Assembly: GCF_037126465.1 (NCBI RefSeq)
Contig: NW_026999451.1
Coordinates: 248,001-312,000, forward strand
Source: Ornithodoros turicata
Taxonomy: Eukaryota > Arthropoda > Arachnida > Ixodida > Argasidae
Length of the DNA: 64,000 nt
Reading direction: 5' to 3'
This document shows positions 41,850 to 54,290 of the stretch, piece by piece. Both the position numbers and the translations under genes were made by a program. How positions within the stretch are numbered: position 1 is the first letter of the stretch; each line of letters opens with the position of its first letter. The notes under the pieces were generated by a model, which worked only from the letters and a program-made list of their open reading frames with translations, had not been told where the DNA came from and made no database searches.

Positions 41850-41852
41850 TTA

Positions 41853-43565
41853 GATTTCTTTTCCTTCTTAAGTTGAACACGACTGTCGTAATTGTTATAC
41901 TGAATCCTAATCGGACCACCGGAGCAGTGAAGTTTCACAGGGTGGTGTGACAGAGGTACTCGTGACAGGGTGTGAACTGTTGACGTCACAACGAGTGCTG
42001 AACGGGTGGATCTTCCACGACTACCCCTTCGCATAGGAGCTGAGAACCCCTGTTTCACAAAACCCTGAACATTCCAAAAGGGATCCTCGATGCAGAGGGA
42101 GATCGGACTTGGCCGAAGAAGGGTTACCATAAGGGAGCCACCATTCCCTGGCCATGGAAGGCGTTGCCTTCCGTTGGTTGCTTCGTTCCGCTAAACTTGA
42201 CTTCCTTTTTTTCCTAAGTTCGCCGCAGGTTATCTTAAATTCGGCATACTATCTGCGCATCTCACACAAATTTGTTCAACAAATAAATAACGAAAGAAAC
42301 GTTATAAATAAAAATATATAAATAAATGGATCGGCGATGGATATTTACCACTACATCGCTTGCCTTGTGTCCTGTCGTTCGTACGTGACTTTATCATTAC
42401 AGAAACTCGACAGACCGAAGCAAAATGGCGGACTGTTAACTGTTCCTCGTCACATTCGGATTCGGAAAAAAAATCTTCCCGACAAAAGGACCGCAAAGCA
42501 TACAGATTGCTGTGTCCCTGCGGAATGCTTGCTATGTTCCGTACGACTTATCCCTTATTTATGTTGCAAGTGGGGCTGCTCCATGTCGTGGCTTCAACAT
42601 TTCATACGCGGTAAACATGATCAACCGTGCCGCTGGAAAGCAAACGCTTCCCGTCCCGGCACCGAGGACGATCTCACAGATAAGATATCGCGTACATGCG
42701 GATATCCCAAAAGTACGTGCGGGGCTTGCGTCACTACCTTCACTGGCCATCCATACCTCCATAGGCCTGATCCTCTGTAGTGTTTGTGGCATCCGACTTG
42801 ACAGGGTTGCTCGCAAACGGTGCAGCTCCGATTACGCTTTCCCCTACCTACCCCGCTACGCGTTTGGACATAGAAATCTCCCTCCTCAGCCACGTGACGG
42901 CGTGGATGTGACCCTCTCCTTCCGGCTCCCATGGAAGCGACAACTTAGACGCACTTTTAATATCTAGCCTCCTTGACCGAGCATTTCAGCACCCACTGCA
43001 CTTTTGTGAGCCCAATCACTTTCATAGGCCCTTACCTTGGGCAGCAGCCCTGATGGAAGGCTGTAAGGCAGGATGAGGCAAGGCTTCGGAAACAGCGCCT
43101 GCGAAAAGGGGCTTTATACACTGCAGCTCATCATGCACGAAGGGAGACACCCATACTCACCCCAAGCGACCAGAAGGAACAGAATAATGATGGCCATCTT
43201 CATGATGATTGTCTTCGGAGTCTGCTGTGAGAGGAGGAAATTGGTGATATTACAACCTTTTTCATTTATTTATTTCTTCTATGTACCTCAAAGGCCCGAG
43301 TACAACATGACGGAGTGGAGCATAGCAGAACAATGGAGACAGATGAACATGAGAAAAAGTCAGGCACGTGATACATCCCATATAGGATACAATGGGCAAG
43401 AATATATGTACAAGGCCACAAGGCACAAACAGCAAAGCACGAAAAGTTATGAGTAAGAAGAGGATTAACTAGGGCGAGCAGAGGGGGGGGGGGTAAATCG
43501 TGGATTGCTTGCTTAAAGGTCAAATGATCACTAATTCTAGCAATGTCATGAGGAAGATCGTTCCA
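41853..43565. other. Unassigned stretch with spurious open frames
   Basis: Several overlapping frames of up to about 150 codons lie on both strands around 42.3-43.0 kb, with no motif I can name. At 43480 there is a run of G. A degenerate transposon is likely but not shown. Confidence 0.3.
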
Positions 43566-43570
43566 CCACG

Positions 43571-44476
43571 TCAAGTTCGCGGAACACAAGACTCGGAAAA
43601 ACACTGAGTATTACATCGGTATTCTGTAACCTTAAACGCACGATCAACACGGTGAGATATATGGCTAGGGGGCAGCAGCATAGAGGAGTAGAGGAAGATA
43701 TTGTGGAAGGTTTTGTGGAAAAGTAGCAGGGCAGAAATCCTACGACGAAGGGTCAACGTGGTTAAACCGAGCTTCAATTTTATCGCAGAGACACTGCTGT
43801 CGGGACGATAGTCACAGGCTATGAACCGGGCGGCCCGGTTTTGAACCTTCTCCAAAGAGTCTATGAGGTACGCCTGATGAGGGTCCCATATCGCCGCGGC
43901 ATATTCAAGCTTTGGCCTCACTAATGTCGTATAAGCTAATTTTTTCACCGACACTGGGGCCAGTGTCAGAGTCCGCCGAAGGAATCCCAAGGTTCGATTA
44001 ACGGCAGCTATAGTGTGAGAGATGTGATGGGACCAAGAAAGGTTGCTACTTAGATTAATCCCGAGGTACTTACATGAGGTAACGTGTTCAAGCAGAGACG
44101 AACCACAAAAGTATTGAAATAATGTGGGGTGGACCGCGTGAACGACATTGGTTTACATATCGGCGTTAATAGGTAACTGCCATGAGGAGCACCAGGAAGC
44201 GATCTTATGAAGGTCATCTTGGAGAGCAATTTGTTCTGACGTACTTGATACATGATGATAAATGACGCTATCATCAGCAAATAGGCGAATACGAGATGTC
44301 AATCCAGATGGAAGGTCATTAATGTAAATGAGAAATAACAGGGGGCCAATAACCGAACCCTGAGGGATTCCGGAAGTTACTCGGTCTAATGAAGGCGGGG
44401 AATTGTTAACTAACACGAATTGCTTTCTGTTAGTTAAAAAGTTCGATATCCATGTAAGAATCCATAAGGTATCCAT
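43571..44476 (-). pseudogene. Jockey/CR1-like LINE reverse transcriptase fragment
   Basis: Two - strand frames cover consecutive parts of one RT. Upstream (44476 to 44153) are SGIPQGSVIGPLLFLIYIND and RLFADDSVIYHH (the FADD catalytic box). Downstream (43990 to 43571) is the thumb/connection part with LVRPKLEYAAAIWDPHQAYL. A frameshift lies between them. No endonuclease or ORF1 is adjacent, so this is a dead 5'-truncated copy. Confidence 0.8.
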
Positions 44477-44480
44477 ACCG

Positions 44481-45350
44481 TCCTGCTCTTCAGTGCCATG
44501 CCTCTATCATTCCTGTCACTACTGTCACCCACACGCTCTGCACTTTTTTATTTTTATCTATTTATTTAATTACCTCATATGCTCGAGGGCTTTACATGAT
44601 AGGTGGGAAAATAAAGCGACACAGAATTACATTTTTATGAAATTCTGTGTAGGTTTATTTCTATTATTTTTAGAAGCACTACACAGTTGCTTCCGGAACT
44701 ACCGACATATTCATCACTAGAGCGACTTTTGAGCACCTCAAACTTTCTTGATGTCCACCCTACTACACCCTTCCACATACTGCCTCCGGCTCCTCCTCTA
44801 ACCTGGCTTTCGTCATCCTCATCATCCTGCTTGTTCTCATGATGAACCTGATGAAAGACTGCACTTTCTTCCTCAAGTGCCCGCTCATTTTCCTATATGC
44901 TTTTCCCGCAATATTCTCCCGCATTTCTACCGAATTTTCATCGCCACCACCCACACCCGCCGAATTTTTCACATGCTCAGCGACACCGTTGTTCCCCTCC
45001 ATGTCCGTGTTTCCAAAACAAGGAAAATTCTCGTCGAAATCCACGGAGTGTGAGCAGGATCAGAAGCTCCTCCCCACACCGAAACTCTAAGGTCGGCTGG
45101 GACGTTTCGTTTCCTCTCAAAGTGCAAAGTTGGGGTAGTTGGTGTGACATTACTAGTTTAGGCTGCCAAGGGGGACGTGGGACAAAGTAGGAGACACGAC
45201 AACAGAAACAGCTTACTCTCAACTGACGAAATTTAATGCAAGGAACAAAAAAACATCAGAACTACAAGATATGATGACGTCAACAGCAATGACAGCAGGG
45301 TTAGCACACTCAAACTGCGATATCACGATCTGTGCGACTGTCAGTTAGAT
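44481..45350. other. Mostly unassigned, with a possible ORF1 tail
   Basis: A 93-codon - strand frame at 44763-45044 is acidic, then basic (NSVEMRENIAGKAYRKMSGH, RKKVQSFIRFIMRTSRMMRM). It might be the C-terminal end of the LINE ORF1 at 46494-47116, separated by insertion of the Penelope-like element. This is a guess from position and strand only. Confidence 0.25.
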
Positions 45351-45359
45351 AACCACATT

Positions 45360-46420
45360 CCGCAGAAGACAAGGCTATTGAAGGGGAGCTAACACAATCG
45401 GGACCATGCTGAAAAATGTTGAAGGCCTCGTGTATCTCCCTCACTGTCTGATTGGGATGCTTGGCAAGCGTGCACGTGCGGTCAAATAACGGTGTACAAC
45501 CGCAATCCCTTACTTGTAGTGCAAGGTGACCACTGGGCGTGTTTTTTAGTGCAGCCGCATGTTCAAGTAACCTAACATTAAGGCACCTTCCAGTCTGCCA
45601 TATATAGTACTTGCCGCTAGGTCAAAGAGATTTTATAAACCAAAGATGTGTCACATTCTACGAAAGGCCTCTTATGCTGGACTTCACAACCCCGGCGTGG
45701 CTTGGGGTTATTGACTCTGGAGCACAGCTGTTGTAGCTTCACCGGAGCGGACAGGACCACTGGGACACCATGTCTTTCGGCTACTTTCTTGATGTTGTGC
45801 GAAATTTTATGTACATAAGGAATGCAGACTGGTCTTCCTTCGGGCCTCCTCCTCTCTGTGGTCGAGGCCTGCCGCATCTCGGTGATGAGGGTCTCTGACA
45901 CAGATTGGATGAGGGTGTCCGGGTATCCACCAGCTGCCAACTTCCCCGGTTGTGCTTGGAAGCTGTGCTGCATCTCATGTTCACAAGACTTGTTGAGCGC
46001 AGAGCGCAACATGGTTCGAACAATGCCCCTCTTGACAATTTTGGTATGGCAAGAACTAAAAGGGAGTACGGCCTTCCTGGATCTCGGGTGGTAGGACCAG
46101 CATTTGTGAAACACAGAATCAACCATTCTAATGTCCAAAAACTGAATGCAACCTTTCGCAGGCAGTTCGAAGGTAAACTCGAGGCCCCTGGCGTTGGCTT
46201 TGAATAAATGTAAAATATAGTGTGTATCCATCCTCGAGGAATCCGAATCTGTGAAAAAAATTAAGTAATCGTCCACTTAGCGAGAAATCCTAAAGATGCA
46301 CCTATCCTTCAATGTTTCGTAGACCTGATTCTCCACAGCGGCCAGGAATATCTCGCATAAAACCGGTGAAACACACGAGCCGATGGGAGTTCCTTTCTTC
46401 TGAATGTACCTGTTTTACCT
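45360..46420 (-). pseudogene. Penelope-like element: RT end plus GIY-YIG endonuclease
   Basis: The - strand from about 46420 encodes the end of a Penelope-type RT (LCEIFLAAVENQVYETL, then VDDYLIFFTDSD at 46276, and LEFTFELPAKGCIQFLDIRM). It then continues to a GIY-YIG-like nuclease (LVYKISL, then in another frame CGKYYIWQTGRCLNVRLLEH) near 45540-45630. Penelope elements pair exactly these two activities. The codon before VDDYL is a stop where the family has Tyr, and a frameshift separates RT from nuclease, so the copy is inactive. Confidence 0.75.
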
Positions 46421-46493
46421 GTGAATGACCTGTTTTACTCAATTCCACACGTTGTCATTGTAGCCTAAACTAGTAATCGTTTCCTCTCCTTTT

Positions 46494-47116
46494 CTACCGT
46501 ACACTTCCCACATTCTCCTTCATAGAAGCAGAGATGCCACTGTCACGAGCTGAATGGTCTGTCACATCACACTCAGTACACCTTCGTGTAACCCCGTGGT
46601 ACAGACATTCAACGCGTGTCCCTGTCACCGTCAAAAAGCTGAGTAGTTCCCCTCTAAGGTCCAAGAGAAGGAATCCCGTACCCATCTCTCAGTCCTCGTG
46701 GTCACCCCTGTACTTCTCCTTCTGTGTTTGAATTACAACTCTGTATTGCCTCAGTTCCTTCTCTAAGTCTGTGTGAGGATAACCAATCGGGTACCTGAAC
46801 ACCGTGACCCTCTTCGTCTTTACTCCCAAATCAAACACATCAACGTCACTCTCCTCAATCACAACCGATCCCTCCTCCTTAAGCAACCTCACTGCTTCCA
46901 AATCATTCATTACCACCTCATAATAACCGTACCTTTTATTCTGCCCACCACGAACTTTACCAGGCGCGGCAAGTTTAAATTCATCCAATACATATTTTCC
47001 AAAGTAACGCTGAGGTGCTCGCACTTTGAACACCAACACACATTTGTTGTCGCACATTTTATCATAGCCCGTTCTCTCAAACGGGAGACACGGCTTCGCA
47101 CCCTGTTATTCAACAA
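46494..47116 (-). pseudogene. LINE ORF1 (gag-like) fragment
   Basis: The frame at 47057-46689 has VLVFKVRAPQRYFGKYVLDE and KRVTVFRYPIGYPHTDLEKE. The next frame (46685-46494) has GTRVECLYHGVTRRCTECDV, a partial zinc-knuckle region. This order matches the nucleic-acid-binding ORF1 of Tx1/L1-like LINEs. A stop or shift separates the two frames. Confidence 0.55.
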
Positions 47117-47218
47117 AACAGTTGCAGTTACAAGGAACGAACGTGAAAAAAATTAAAGGAAATAGTTCCACTAGGCCTAACAGAGCAGCGACAGTGCATG
47201 CCTTCGTATTGCCAACTG

Positions 47219-47300
47219 TAGGATGGGACAAATGAAAGCTTGCTCACATCACATTTCAAAAACACTACTGCTCTCGCCCCAAAGCGAAGAGCAGTGCACG
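47219..47300. repeat. Dispersed repeat, copy 1
   Basis: The sequence ATTGCCAACTGTAGGATGGG ... CTACTGCTCTCGCCCCAAA recurs at 54426-54513 and, in part, at 51287-51345. It sits next to LINE pieces in every case and may be a LINE untranslated region. Confidence 0.6.
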
Positions 47301-47581
47301 TCTTTCCACCTCGTCGTATTCATATACCGTTGTATTCTCATCAAGCAGGAGAATTACCTATGGGGGCTCCTTCGTGTATTGTCATCAAACAGTAGAGCAT
47401 GTATTATCATCAAGCAGCAGACCTACGTATCGAGGTAGTCACCTTTCGACAGACACTAACTTTACGTTACAGTCCCACAAGCTAGATAACAACACTCTCT
47501 AGGATAGTTTGCTTTTCGTACTGGGCATACCAAGCGAACAATCCAAACACGGAGGTGTAGCTGCGGAGTGCAGTACAGTCC

Positions 47582-48852
47582 TACACTCTAAATCGTTTTA
47601 CACCTTAAAGGGTGTAAATCAAAATGTTCATGGCGCACACCTTTTAAGGTGTATTTTAACACCCTCATGGCAATTGGGCTGTAAAGGGTGTAACGCCGAA
47701 TAAAACTGCTGGGTTTGTGGCAATAAGCTGGTAACTGTGGATTCACAATTACCAGCATATTGCGTATAATCACATGGAGGTCCATATATGTTTGCACATC
47801 AAGGTGATTAAATATGTGTGTAAACATAGCCGACATACAGACACAGCCGACATACAGACAATCATGTATGGCATGGCAGCTGTGCATGGCAATGAAGCAT
47901 GGCCGCTGTACATAGCTTTTCGTGAAACTGTAGACCTTCTCATGAGCAGGCACCTCCCCCATATGCATGTTCATTACTTAGAACGCTGCATTTATTCGTT
48001 TCTTCAAGGCTTTGCAGTGTTGTACCCACAAATATCTAACCCCTGTAAAATGCATTACGTTGTTCATTATCCGCGACTCATCATGATGTTTGGTCCTTTC
48101 CTATCTGTATGGTTGTAGGCGTTTCGAAGGGAAACACCAGCATTTTAAAGATGTTGCTAGAAAAACTCGACATTTTAAGAACATAGCGCTTTCATTAGCA
48201 AGAAGACATCAATTTTATCAAATGTATGTGTGGTCGCAGCCCTTCATCAGAAATGCCACATCTACTGATGGTTCCAAGGAGATTCACGCAGAATCTATTG
48301 TCTATGTGAAAAGTGCAGTTGATAATGATAACACATTTGCTGTTGGCTGTTGTTGCCAAAGAATCTTCAGAGGAGGACTTACCCGTGTTCATTGAGATTG
48401 CAGGCATACATGTAATTAACTCTGATACCATTTTTCTCATACAAACATTAACTACAGTTGAGTATGATGAGCACTATCATGTATTTTTTCTGTCTTGCAA
48501 TGAGGAGCAACGTGTTTTAAGAGATTTAAGCACTATCTCAACAGATCCTCTAAATCTGCATGCAATACCAGATGGTAGACTTGTTGTAAATCCAGGCCAT
48601 GCACTGTTGTAATGTAACTTCCTGTTCCCTGTCGTTGTATATATTTACTTTTGTTCATGTGAACGAAAACAAACATACTCCCTTTCTACACCCAGGCGAC
48701 ACACTATCACCATATTTCACCTGAGGGTGTAGTACACCAATGTTACACCCTCAGGAACTTCCAAAACAAAGTTATAGGGTGTGAAAGGGGTGTGATCTTT
48801 GTTAATACACCTATTTTACACCTTTAAAGGTTCTGAAACGATTTAGAGTGTA
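47582..48852. mobile_element. TA-flanked DNA element, second family member
   Basis: TACACTCTAAATCGTTTTAC faces GAAACGATTTAGAGTGTA. CCTTAAAGGGTGT and ACACCTTTAAAGG lie just inside, as in the copy at 22682-23616. It is 1,271 bp against 935 bp for the first, so the inner parts differ. The internal frames (up to 128 codons) show no transposase motif. Confidence 0.7.
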
Positions 48853-49769
48853 CGGGCTGGCTAGAACATGATATGCCACTGACCCTCAGCGTGGCGGAGA
48901 AGACGAGTAGACATCAGCCAGTGGCGAGAGCACTCCACAAGACCATACAGTGCTTCCTCACGGACAATGTGGCTACGAAGCCCTGCCCTGACAGCCTGAA
49001 ATATAGCTGCGTCTCCGAACTCTGGGCCACCGAAAGCAGACTTGTACGTATTTGGAGTATTGTATTTAAAATACTGTATTTTAAATACAATTTGTGGTAT
49101 CTTGGTACTCTACTCAATACTTTTTGTTTTGTGTATTTGTACTCCATTTAAAATACATTTTATGGTATTTTCTACTCAATACTCTAGTTACATATTTTGG
49201 ATCTCCCTCTCAAACTTTCTGTGTCTCGTTTTTCCATAATGTGCTTGTTCAATGGAAATTTCCTGAGTCCTTCAGACTTGACCCGGATATTGGCCCTTCG
49301 TGGAAGTCTCCATTTAGAGATCTTGCCCCGTGTGTACTAATCCTTGGCGAGTAAGGGTTCTATTACGTATGTGTGCCCTGACGTGGTGACGCCAAATTCT
49401 GACCTCGCACAGCAAGGACCTGCTAGAAGTTTGCTTTGTTCTAGGTTACATATACTTAGTGGAGTTACGTGGTATCTCTTTGTCATCTTTTTGGGACTTG
49501 AGTTAAGATGACTCCTACCACACAGGGACGGCTTGCGTAGTAGCCGGGGTTTAGGTGATTCATATCACATAGCGGAGACTTGCCGCATTGGCCAGTGACC
49601 GGTGACTTTCTGCGTTCAAGGTTAAATAGTATCTTAATTGTATTTCAAATACTTTTTGAAGTATTTCGTACTCTACCTTAATTATTTTTGTTTTCACGTG
49701 TACTCTATCTTAATTACATTATAACGTCAGTATTTATTATCTTATCCTAAATACAATTTTGAGTATCTT
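48853..49769. other. AT-rich repeat bounded by TATTTAAAATAC-type words
   Basis: GTATTTAAAATACTGTATTT-type words at 49050-49100 and 49140-49195 recur in variant form at 49625-49760, leaving about 430 bp between. This may be one AT-rich MITE with an insertion. No gene is seen. Confidence 0.35.
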
Positions 49770-51310
49770 GTACATGTCTGACCGAAAGCCAGCCGGCAAC
49801 GACGGATCCAGATTTGAAAGTTGATCTCGGTAATTAATAAAGCCAATTGTTCACGCTGAACGCGCGGAACAGGCAACGGTTCCATGAACTGTACGGTGGC
49901 CCGGGCGACAGTCGACAGCTCAAATATCTGGGTTACTCTACGCCACAGCAAAAGAGTAACATGACAACGCCTGAAACAGCGCTCTGCTGTTTCACACATC
50001 CCGCAAGACGGGCAACCGTCAGAGCGAGAGATGTGAAAACGGTGTAGTCGCTCACGAAGAGGACAGCGTGGGCCAACTTCCATTGAAGACTGGCACGGCG
50101 GGCGTCTAGCCAGCCCGCGGTGATTCGACGCAAAGACAGCTTCGTCGGCACGAAGGAACTGGGGGACGAGACTCCAACTCCCGGATAGCTGTATGAAAAT
50201 CGCTGACAGCCCATAACTGGATGTCAGCATCCGGAAGCTGGAGTCGCAAACGCCGTACAACATCAACACAGGCACTGTAGTGATGAGGCAGGACTTCGGA
50301 CCTAGGCCCGGACCTAAGGCTCTCAACGAACCACCTGGTAGCACATCCCAGGGAGTATACTGCACTAATGCGCACGCTGGGTGTTGGGGAGTGTGCAATG
50401 CCTCGAAATAAACGCGCGACTGAAGCGCAAGGCACTTGTCGAGCACCACTAGCAAGGCTAAGCCGCCCTGGTCACGTGTACGGTGCAAGCGGGACTTCGC
50501 GACCCACTCCACTGAACCGCCCCAGAGGAAACGGAACGCGTGCCTAGTGATGGCAGTACGAATTAGTGGTGGCGGCGTGGCAACAACTCCCAGAAACCAC
50601 AAGCGACAGTAGTACCAGGCCACTAGCAGATGAGCGCGAAAAGTGATGGGTAAATCAACAAACTTAAGCTGCCGCAGGACAGCTCTGCAACGGTTAAACA
50701 CTCGTGGACAATTTACTGTAGATATGCCAGTGCAATCAAAAGTAACACCAAGAATTTTGGCTTCTGGCCTCACTGGAACACAGAAAGGAGCCCCGCAGGA
50801 AGGCTGGAGGTTCAGAAACAGTGCTGCACTTTTTGATCTATTCAGTGTTGCCCCTGAAATGGCTCCGTAATCCCCAAAGGCCTTCAAAACAGTCCCTAGG
50901 GAACACTCGCGAGAAAGGATCACAGAGATGTCGTCCGCGAACGCAAAGACAGGTGGGGGCATCCATTGGGCAGTGGCAATGAAACAGGAAGCGAGCACAA
51001 TCTCTCGAGTAGAGGGTCGATGGCAATGGCGTACAAGGCGGGAGAGAGAGGACACCCTTGACGGACCCCACAAGTTACGTCAAAGGGGGACGGCAGTCCG
51101 CCACCGACAGAGACAACGCTTCTAGCGCCCCTATACAACGTTTCCACATACCTGACCCAAGCAACGGCGAACCCATATGACCTTAGCCGAAAGAACAGGT
51201 ATGCGTGTCGCACACGATCAAATGCCTTGCACTGATCGAATGACGCCAGCACAGCGGGGGCATGACCACTGTTAATCCAGTTTGTATAGCCAACTGTACG
51301 ATGGGACAAG
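49770..51310 (-). pseudogene. Tx1/L1-like LINE reverse transcriptase, degenerate copy
   Basis: Starting near 51310, the - strand gives ASFDQCKAFDRVRHAYLFFR and VRQGCPLSPALYAIAIDPLL (RT fingers/palm). In another frame it gives FAFADDISVILS (FADD box), a long thumb/connection domain including LLVAWYYCRLWFLGVVATPP, and a C-terminal Cys/His knot GCPSCGMCETAERCFRRCHV. Endonuclease and ORF1 are absent and at least one frameshift is present. The WYYCRLWFLGVV region is the source type of the LINE scrap inside the large arms. Confidence 0.8.
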
Positions 51311-51746
51311 TGTTAGCTTGCCCACACCACGCTTCAAAAATAGGCCACAAAACAGCAACCGCCTGAGGTCCCTCAGAAGCCTTCATTGAGATCGCAAGCA
51401 CCACGTGTTTGCAAAGAAACAGATACTAATAAAACAGTTAATCCAGTTGTATTGTTGACTGATTAGATGAGTCACAAAATTAGTGAGCCCATCTTATCTT
51501 CCTTATCTTTGAGCCTACCACTCCCTATATCCTTTATTTACTGATTTGCTTTATTTTCCCCAACCAAGTCAACAACTGAGGCCAGTTCTAAAACTCTGCC
51601 CCATTGCTTTTGTACTTGAGTGTAACGCTGTATCGTGTGCTTCAGAAGAGCGTCAATACTCCTGTGCTTTACAGTTAACTCACCCCAAAATTCCGATAGA
51701 TCTCCTCCTTGTGTTGCGGCCGTTAGTATATTCTAAATTCATTTAA
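51311..51746. other. Unassigned spacer
   Basis: It begins with part of the dispersed repeat also seen at 47219 and 54426 and otherwise holds nothing recognised. Confidence 0.3.
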
Positions 51747-52470
51747 CTAATCTGCCAATTTAAATTTAATAATACCCTCCACTACTCTGAACCCTTTACA
51801 CTGCCACAGTTTCGAGAAGTTTTCTGCTCCTAACCTTAGCCGCTCCCTCCCAAGCCAAGTTCGTACGTAGTAACTGATTATATTTCTCATTCGTTCTTTA
51901 CCCCAGCAGTCACCACCATGCACCACTCTACACCTGTTTACCCAAGCTTGATATGCGGTTTCGACTGCTACTAACATGTAAAATTTCTGTTGTCTTTTGG
52001 TTACTTTCCCAACACGTATTCCAACATCTTCTTCAAATGTCAAGTTACTTAATCCAAAATATTTCTTAAAACAGGACCACAGGTACACCGGTACATTACA
52101 TTCGAAGACGGTCGTGCCTCACCGTTTCTATTTGACCGCAAATCTCGCAGTTCCTTCAGCTGCTTTTACCCCACAGATAAAACTTGTCCCTCACTGGTAT
52201 GACCACATGCGCCATTTTGCACAGGAATGTAACTAAGAATTCTTTTCCAATCTTCCGCTGTTATTGTAGATGGATATTTCTCTATTTCTTTCCCCCTCAG
52301 ATCTCTGTATAATTCAGCGACTGAGCTTCCGCTGTACTCTCTGCTCTTGTCTAATCGTTTCAATTGCAGCAAAGTGTGCTTCCCTGCTTCATAAATTGGT
52401 GGCTGCCATTCCGACATTGGACTCCTATGATCTATCCCGTGTTGCGAAAATGTCGCGACCATGTGAGTCC
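51747..52470 (-). pseudogene. LINE ORF2 C-terminal fragment
   Basis: Two - strand frames (52462-52166 and 52088-51747) carry DWKRILSYIPVQNGACGHTS and YMLVAVETAYQAWVNRCRVV, a layout like the far C-terminus of LINE ORF2 (compare INFQIWIRRCRLAF in the copy at 49770-51310). They are separated by a frameshift. It has no RT core. Confidence 0.5.
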
Positions 52471-53012
52471 GACAGTCCTTTTACCACCACCGTCTAGGAA
52501 CGCGTGCCTCGCGGTGGCAGTTTGAATCAGTGGTGTCGTCATGGCAACGACTCCTAGGAACCACAAGCCACTCTAGCACCAGGCCACTACCAGGTAAGCG
52601 GGAAAGTGATGGGCAAATCAACGAACTTAAAGGGACCATGATGATTCCCGTGAATAGCGAGTCCTCCGCAGGACAACCTTCTCATCCTCCTTGACTATCG
52701 AGTAGACACATCGACCTCTAACTGTATTCAGTACAACTGGGGCGGAGTTATCGGACAAAAATAGCAGGGCGTGACTGCTGGATAATTGCCTTTGAAATGG
52801 GCTTACGTCATAGCCATCTAATCCTCTCACTCAACTGTGAACGACGAGGAGGACAGACGCCGCGGGACCATGTGGGTGCATGGTTTTGGTTTGGACAACA
52901 ACGACGTGGTATATCTGCCGTGGAAATCACTCGAAATACGGCGAAAGGCAATTATCAGAAACGGAGGAAGAGATTACGCGACACACACAGCGTCTATGGA
53001 TCGTTCGGTACT
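52453..53012 (+). repeat. Third, partial copy of the arm repeat
   Basis: From GTCGCGACCATGTGAG to GATCGTTCGGTACT it matches about 59405-59972 in the right arm in the same orientation, including the region of the 88-codon ORF. It shows that the arm sequence is a dispersed family. Confidence 0.8.
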
Positions 53013-53199
53013 CAGCAGCTCGGGAAAGAGAGTGAATTGGCATCAAATGGAAGGCCGGCCACAGGGGCAGGCTTCCTGTAGCATCTCAAACAGACTCGAA
53101 CAACATTCTGAATACCAACTCTCGCCCAGCGACTAAGGCTGTTTAGAGATTGCTATACGTGTCCGTTTCGCCATGCAACAGTCCATGACACTGGAAAGC

Positions 53200-54290
53200 T
53201 GCAAGTGGGAGAAGAACACGAGGATGTGGACACTCATAGGTTAACATGGAACTTGCCATTGTCCACCCTGAAGAGGATGTCAGAGGTCATCCAGCGGCGG
53301 TGAAACTCAATTGCTCCAAGCACCACTCGCTCCCTGCAAAGAACTCTGCGAATACCGGCATTAAATAGCAGAATCACCTCCTGCACACTGCGGCTCTGCT
53401 GCGCGTGCACTCGTCGATAGCGTGAAATCCACACTTGGTTATTGACGATGAAGGATGAAAGTCACTGAAAAGGTTAGCTAGCTAGGGATCGAACCCACAT
53501 CTTCTAGATTACCGGTCCAGGGCTCTACCAATTGAGCTAAGCTAACACGGCTCTCCAGCGACTTTCGGGGTGCGTCATCTGAAGGGACGACAATCCAGCC
53601 ACTCACTCTCACTCACCCTCCTTTCACTCTTACATTTTTTGCTCACTCATACACACATTCATACGACGGAAATCGACGCAAGCGGCACCTGTTGAACAAG
53701 AGAGAAACTGATTTCTTAGGCAATTTGAGGCTTTGTTTGTATCTGTTCCTTCTATGTTGTCCCAGCCTCAGAACATCAGTTTCTCTCTTGGTAATTGATT
53801 TCGGCTACCGAGAGCACAAAATGCCGCCTATCCCGCTGCGAGACAGGGAGGGGGTACAGACCACGAACTGTGCTCCACTCAACATCCGTCAGGCTATAGA
53901 GGCCTGCTACACGATGCCACAGGGCACCCGGCAACAAACATAAACTGAAAGCATGTGCTGACTCCCTGTACTCGCAGAAAGGACAGCCGGGTGACGTTAT
54001 AAGAAAAAGGGAAAAACGCTCACGCAGCGGCAAAACGTCATGCGCTAAGCGCCACTGAAGACTGGCCCGACGGGCGTCCAGCCAGCCAGCAGTGGTCGTA
54101 CGCCACGCTATGTGGCGCTGAATACGCGTCGAGTTCGGGGGTGGCCGATTAAGCGCAAGAAGTGCCATATAAAGGCGCCGCACAGGCCATGATGTTATAT
54201 CATCATCAGGGAAAGAAGCTCGCAGGCTGCGCATTGCCACGACGTATGCCTTCAGGTGGGGAGCCACGCACTCTGAGCGCGAGCGAGTGT
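53200..54290 (-). pseudogene. LINE ORF2 C-terminus split by a SINE
   Basis: The - strand frame 54267-53776 has ARRASLQWRLAHDVLPLRER, GCPFCEYRESAHAFSLC and FVLSVAEINYQ. The reading then stops at a SINE (53446-53786) and resumes at 53434 with MWISRYRRVHAQQSRSVQEV. Compare EINFQIWIRRCRL in the relative at 49770-51310, which shows where the two halves join. Only the C-terminal third remains. Confidence 0.75.
53446..53786 (-). mobile_element. Full-length tRNA-containing SINE with 12-bp target duplication
   Basis: CTTGGTTATTGA at 53434-53445 and CTTGGTAATTGA at 53787-53798 flank it (one mismatch). In reverse complement: 5' part with GTTCTGAGGCTGGGACAACA, the tRNA-like part (about 53470-53552) with A box TTAGCTCAATTGG, and tail CTTTCATCCTTCATCG. 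It has the same order as the copy at 1198-1564. Confidence 0.85.

Noticed and set aside
42337..42967. Two overlapping + strand frames of ~150 codons
   Set aside because: No family recognised, another frame on the opposite strand of similar length, and no splice or promoter evidence.
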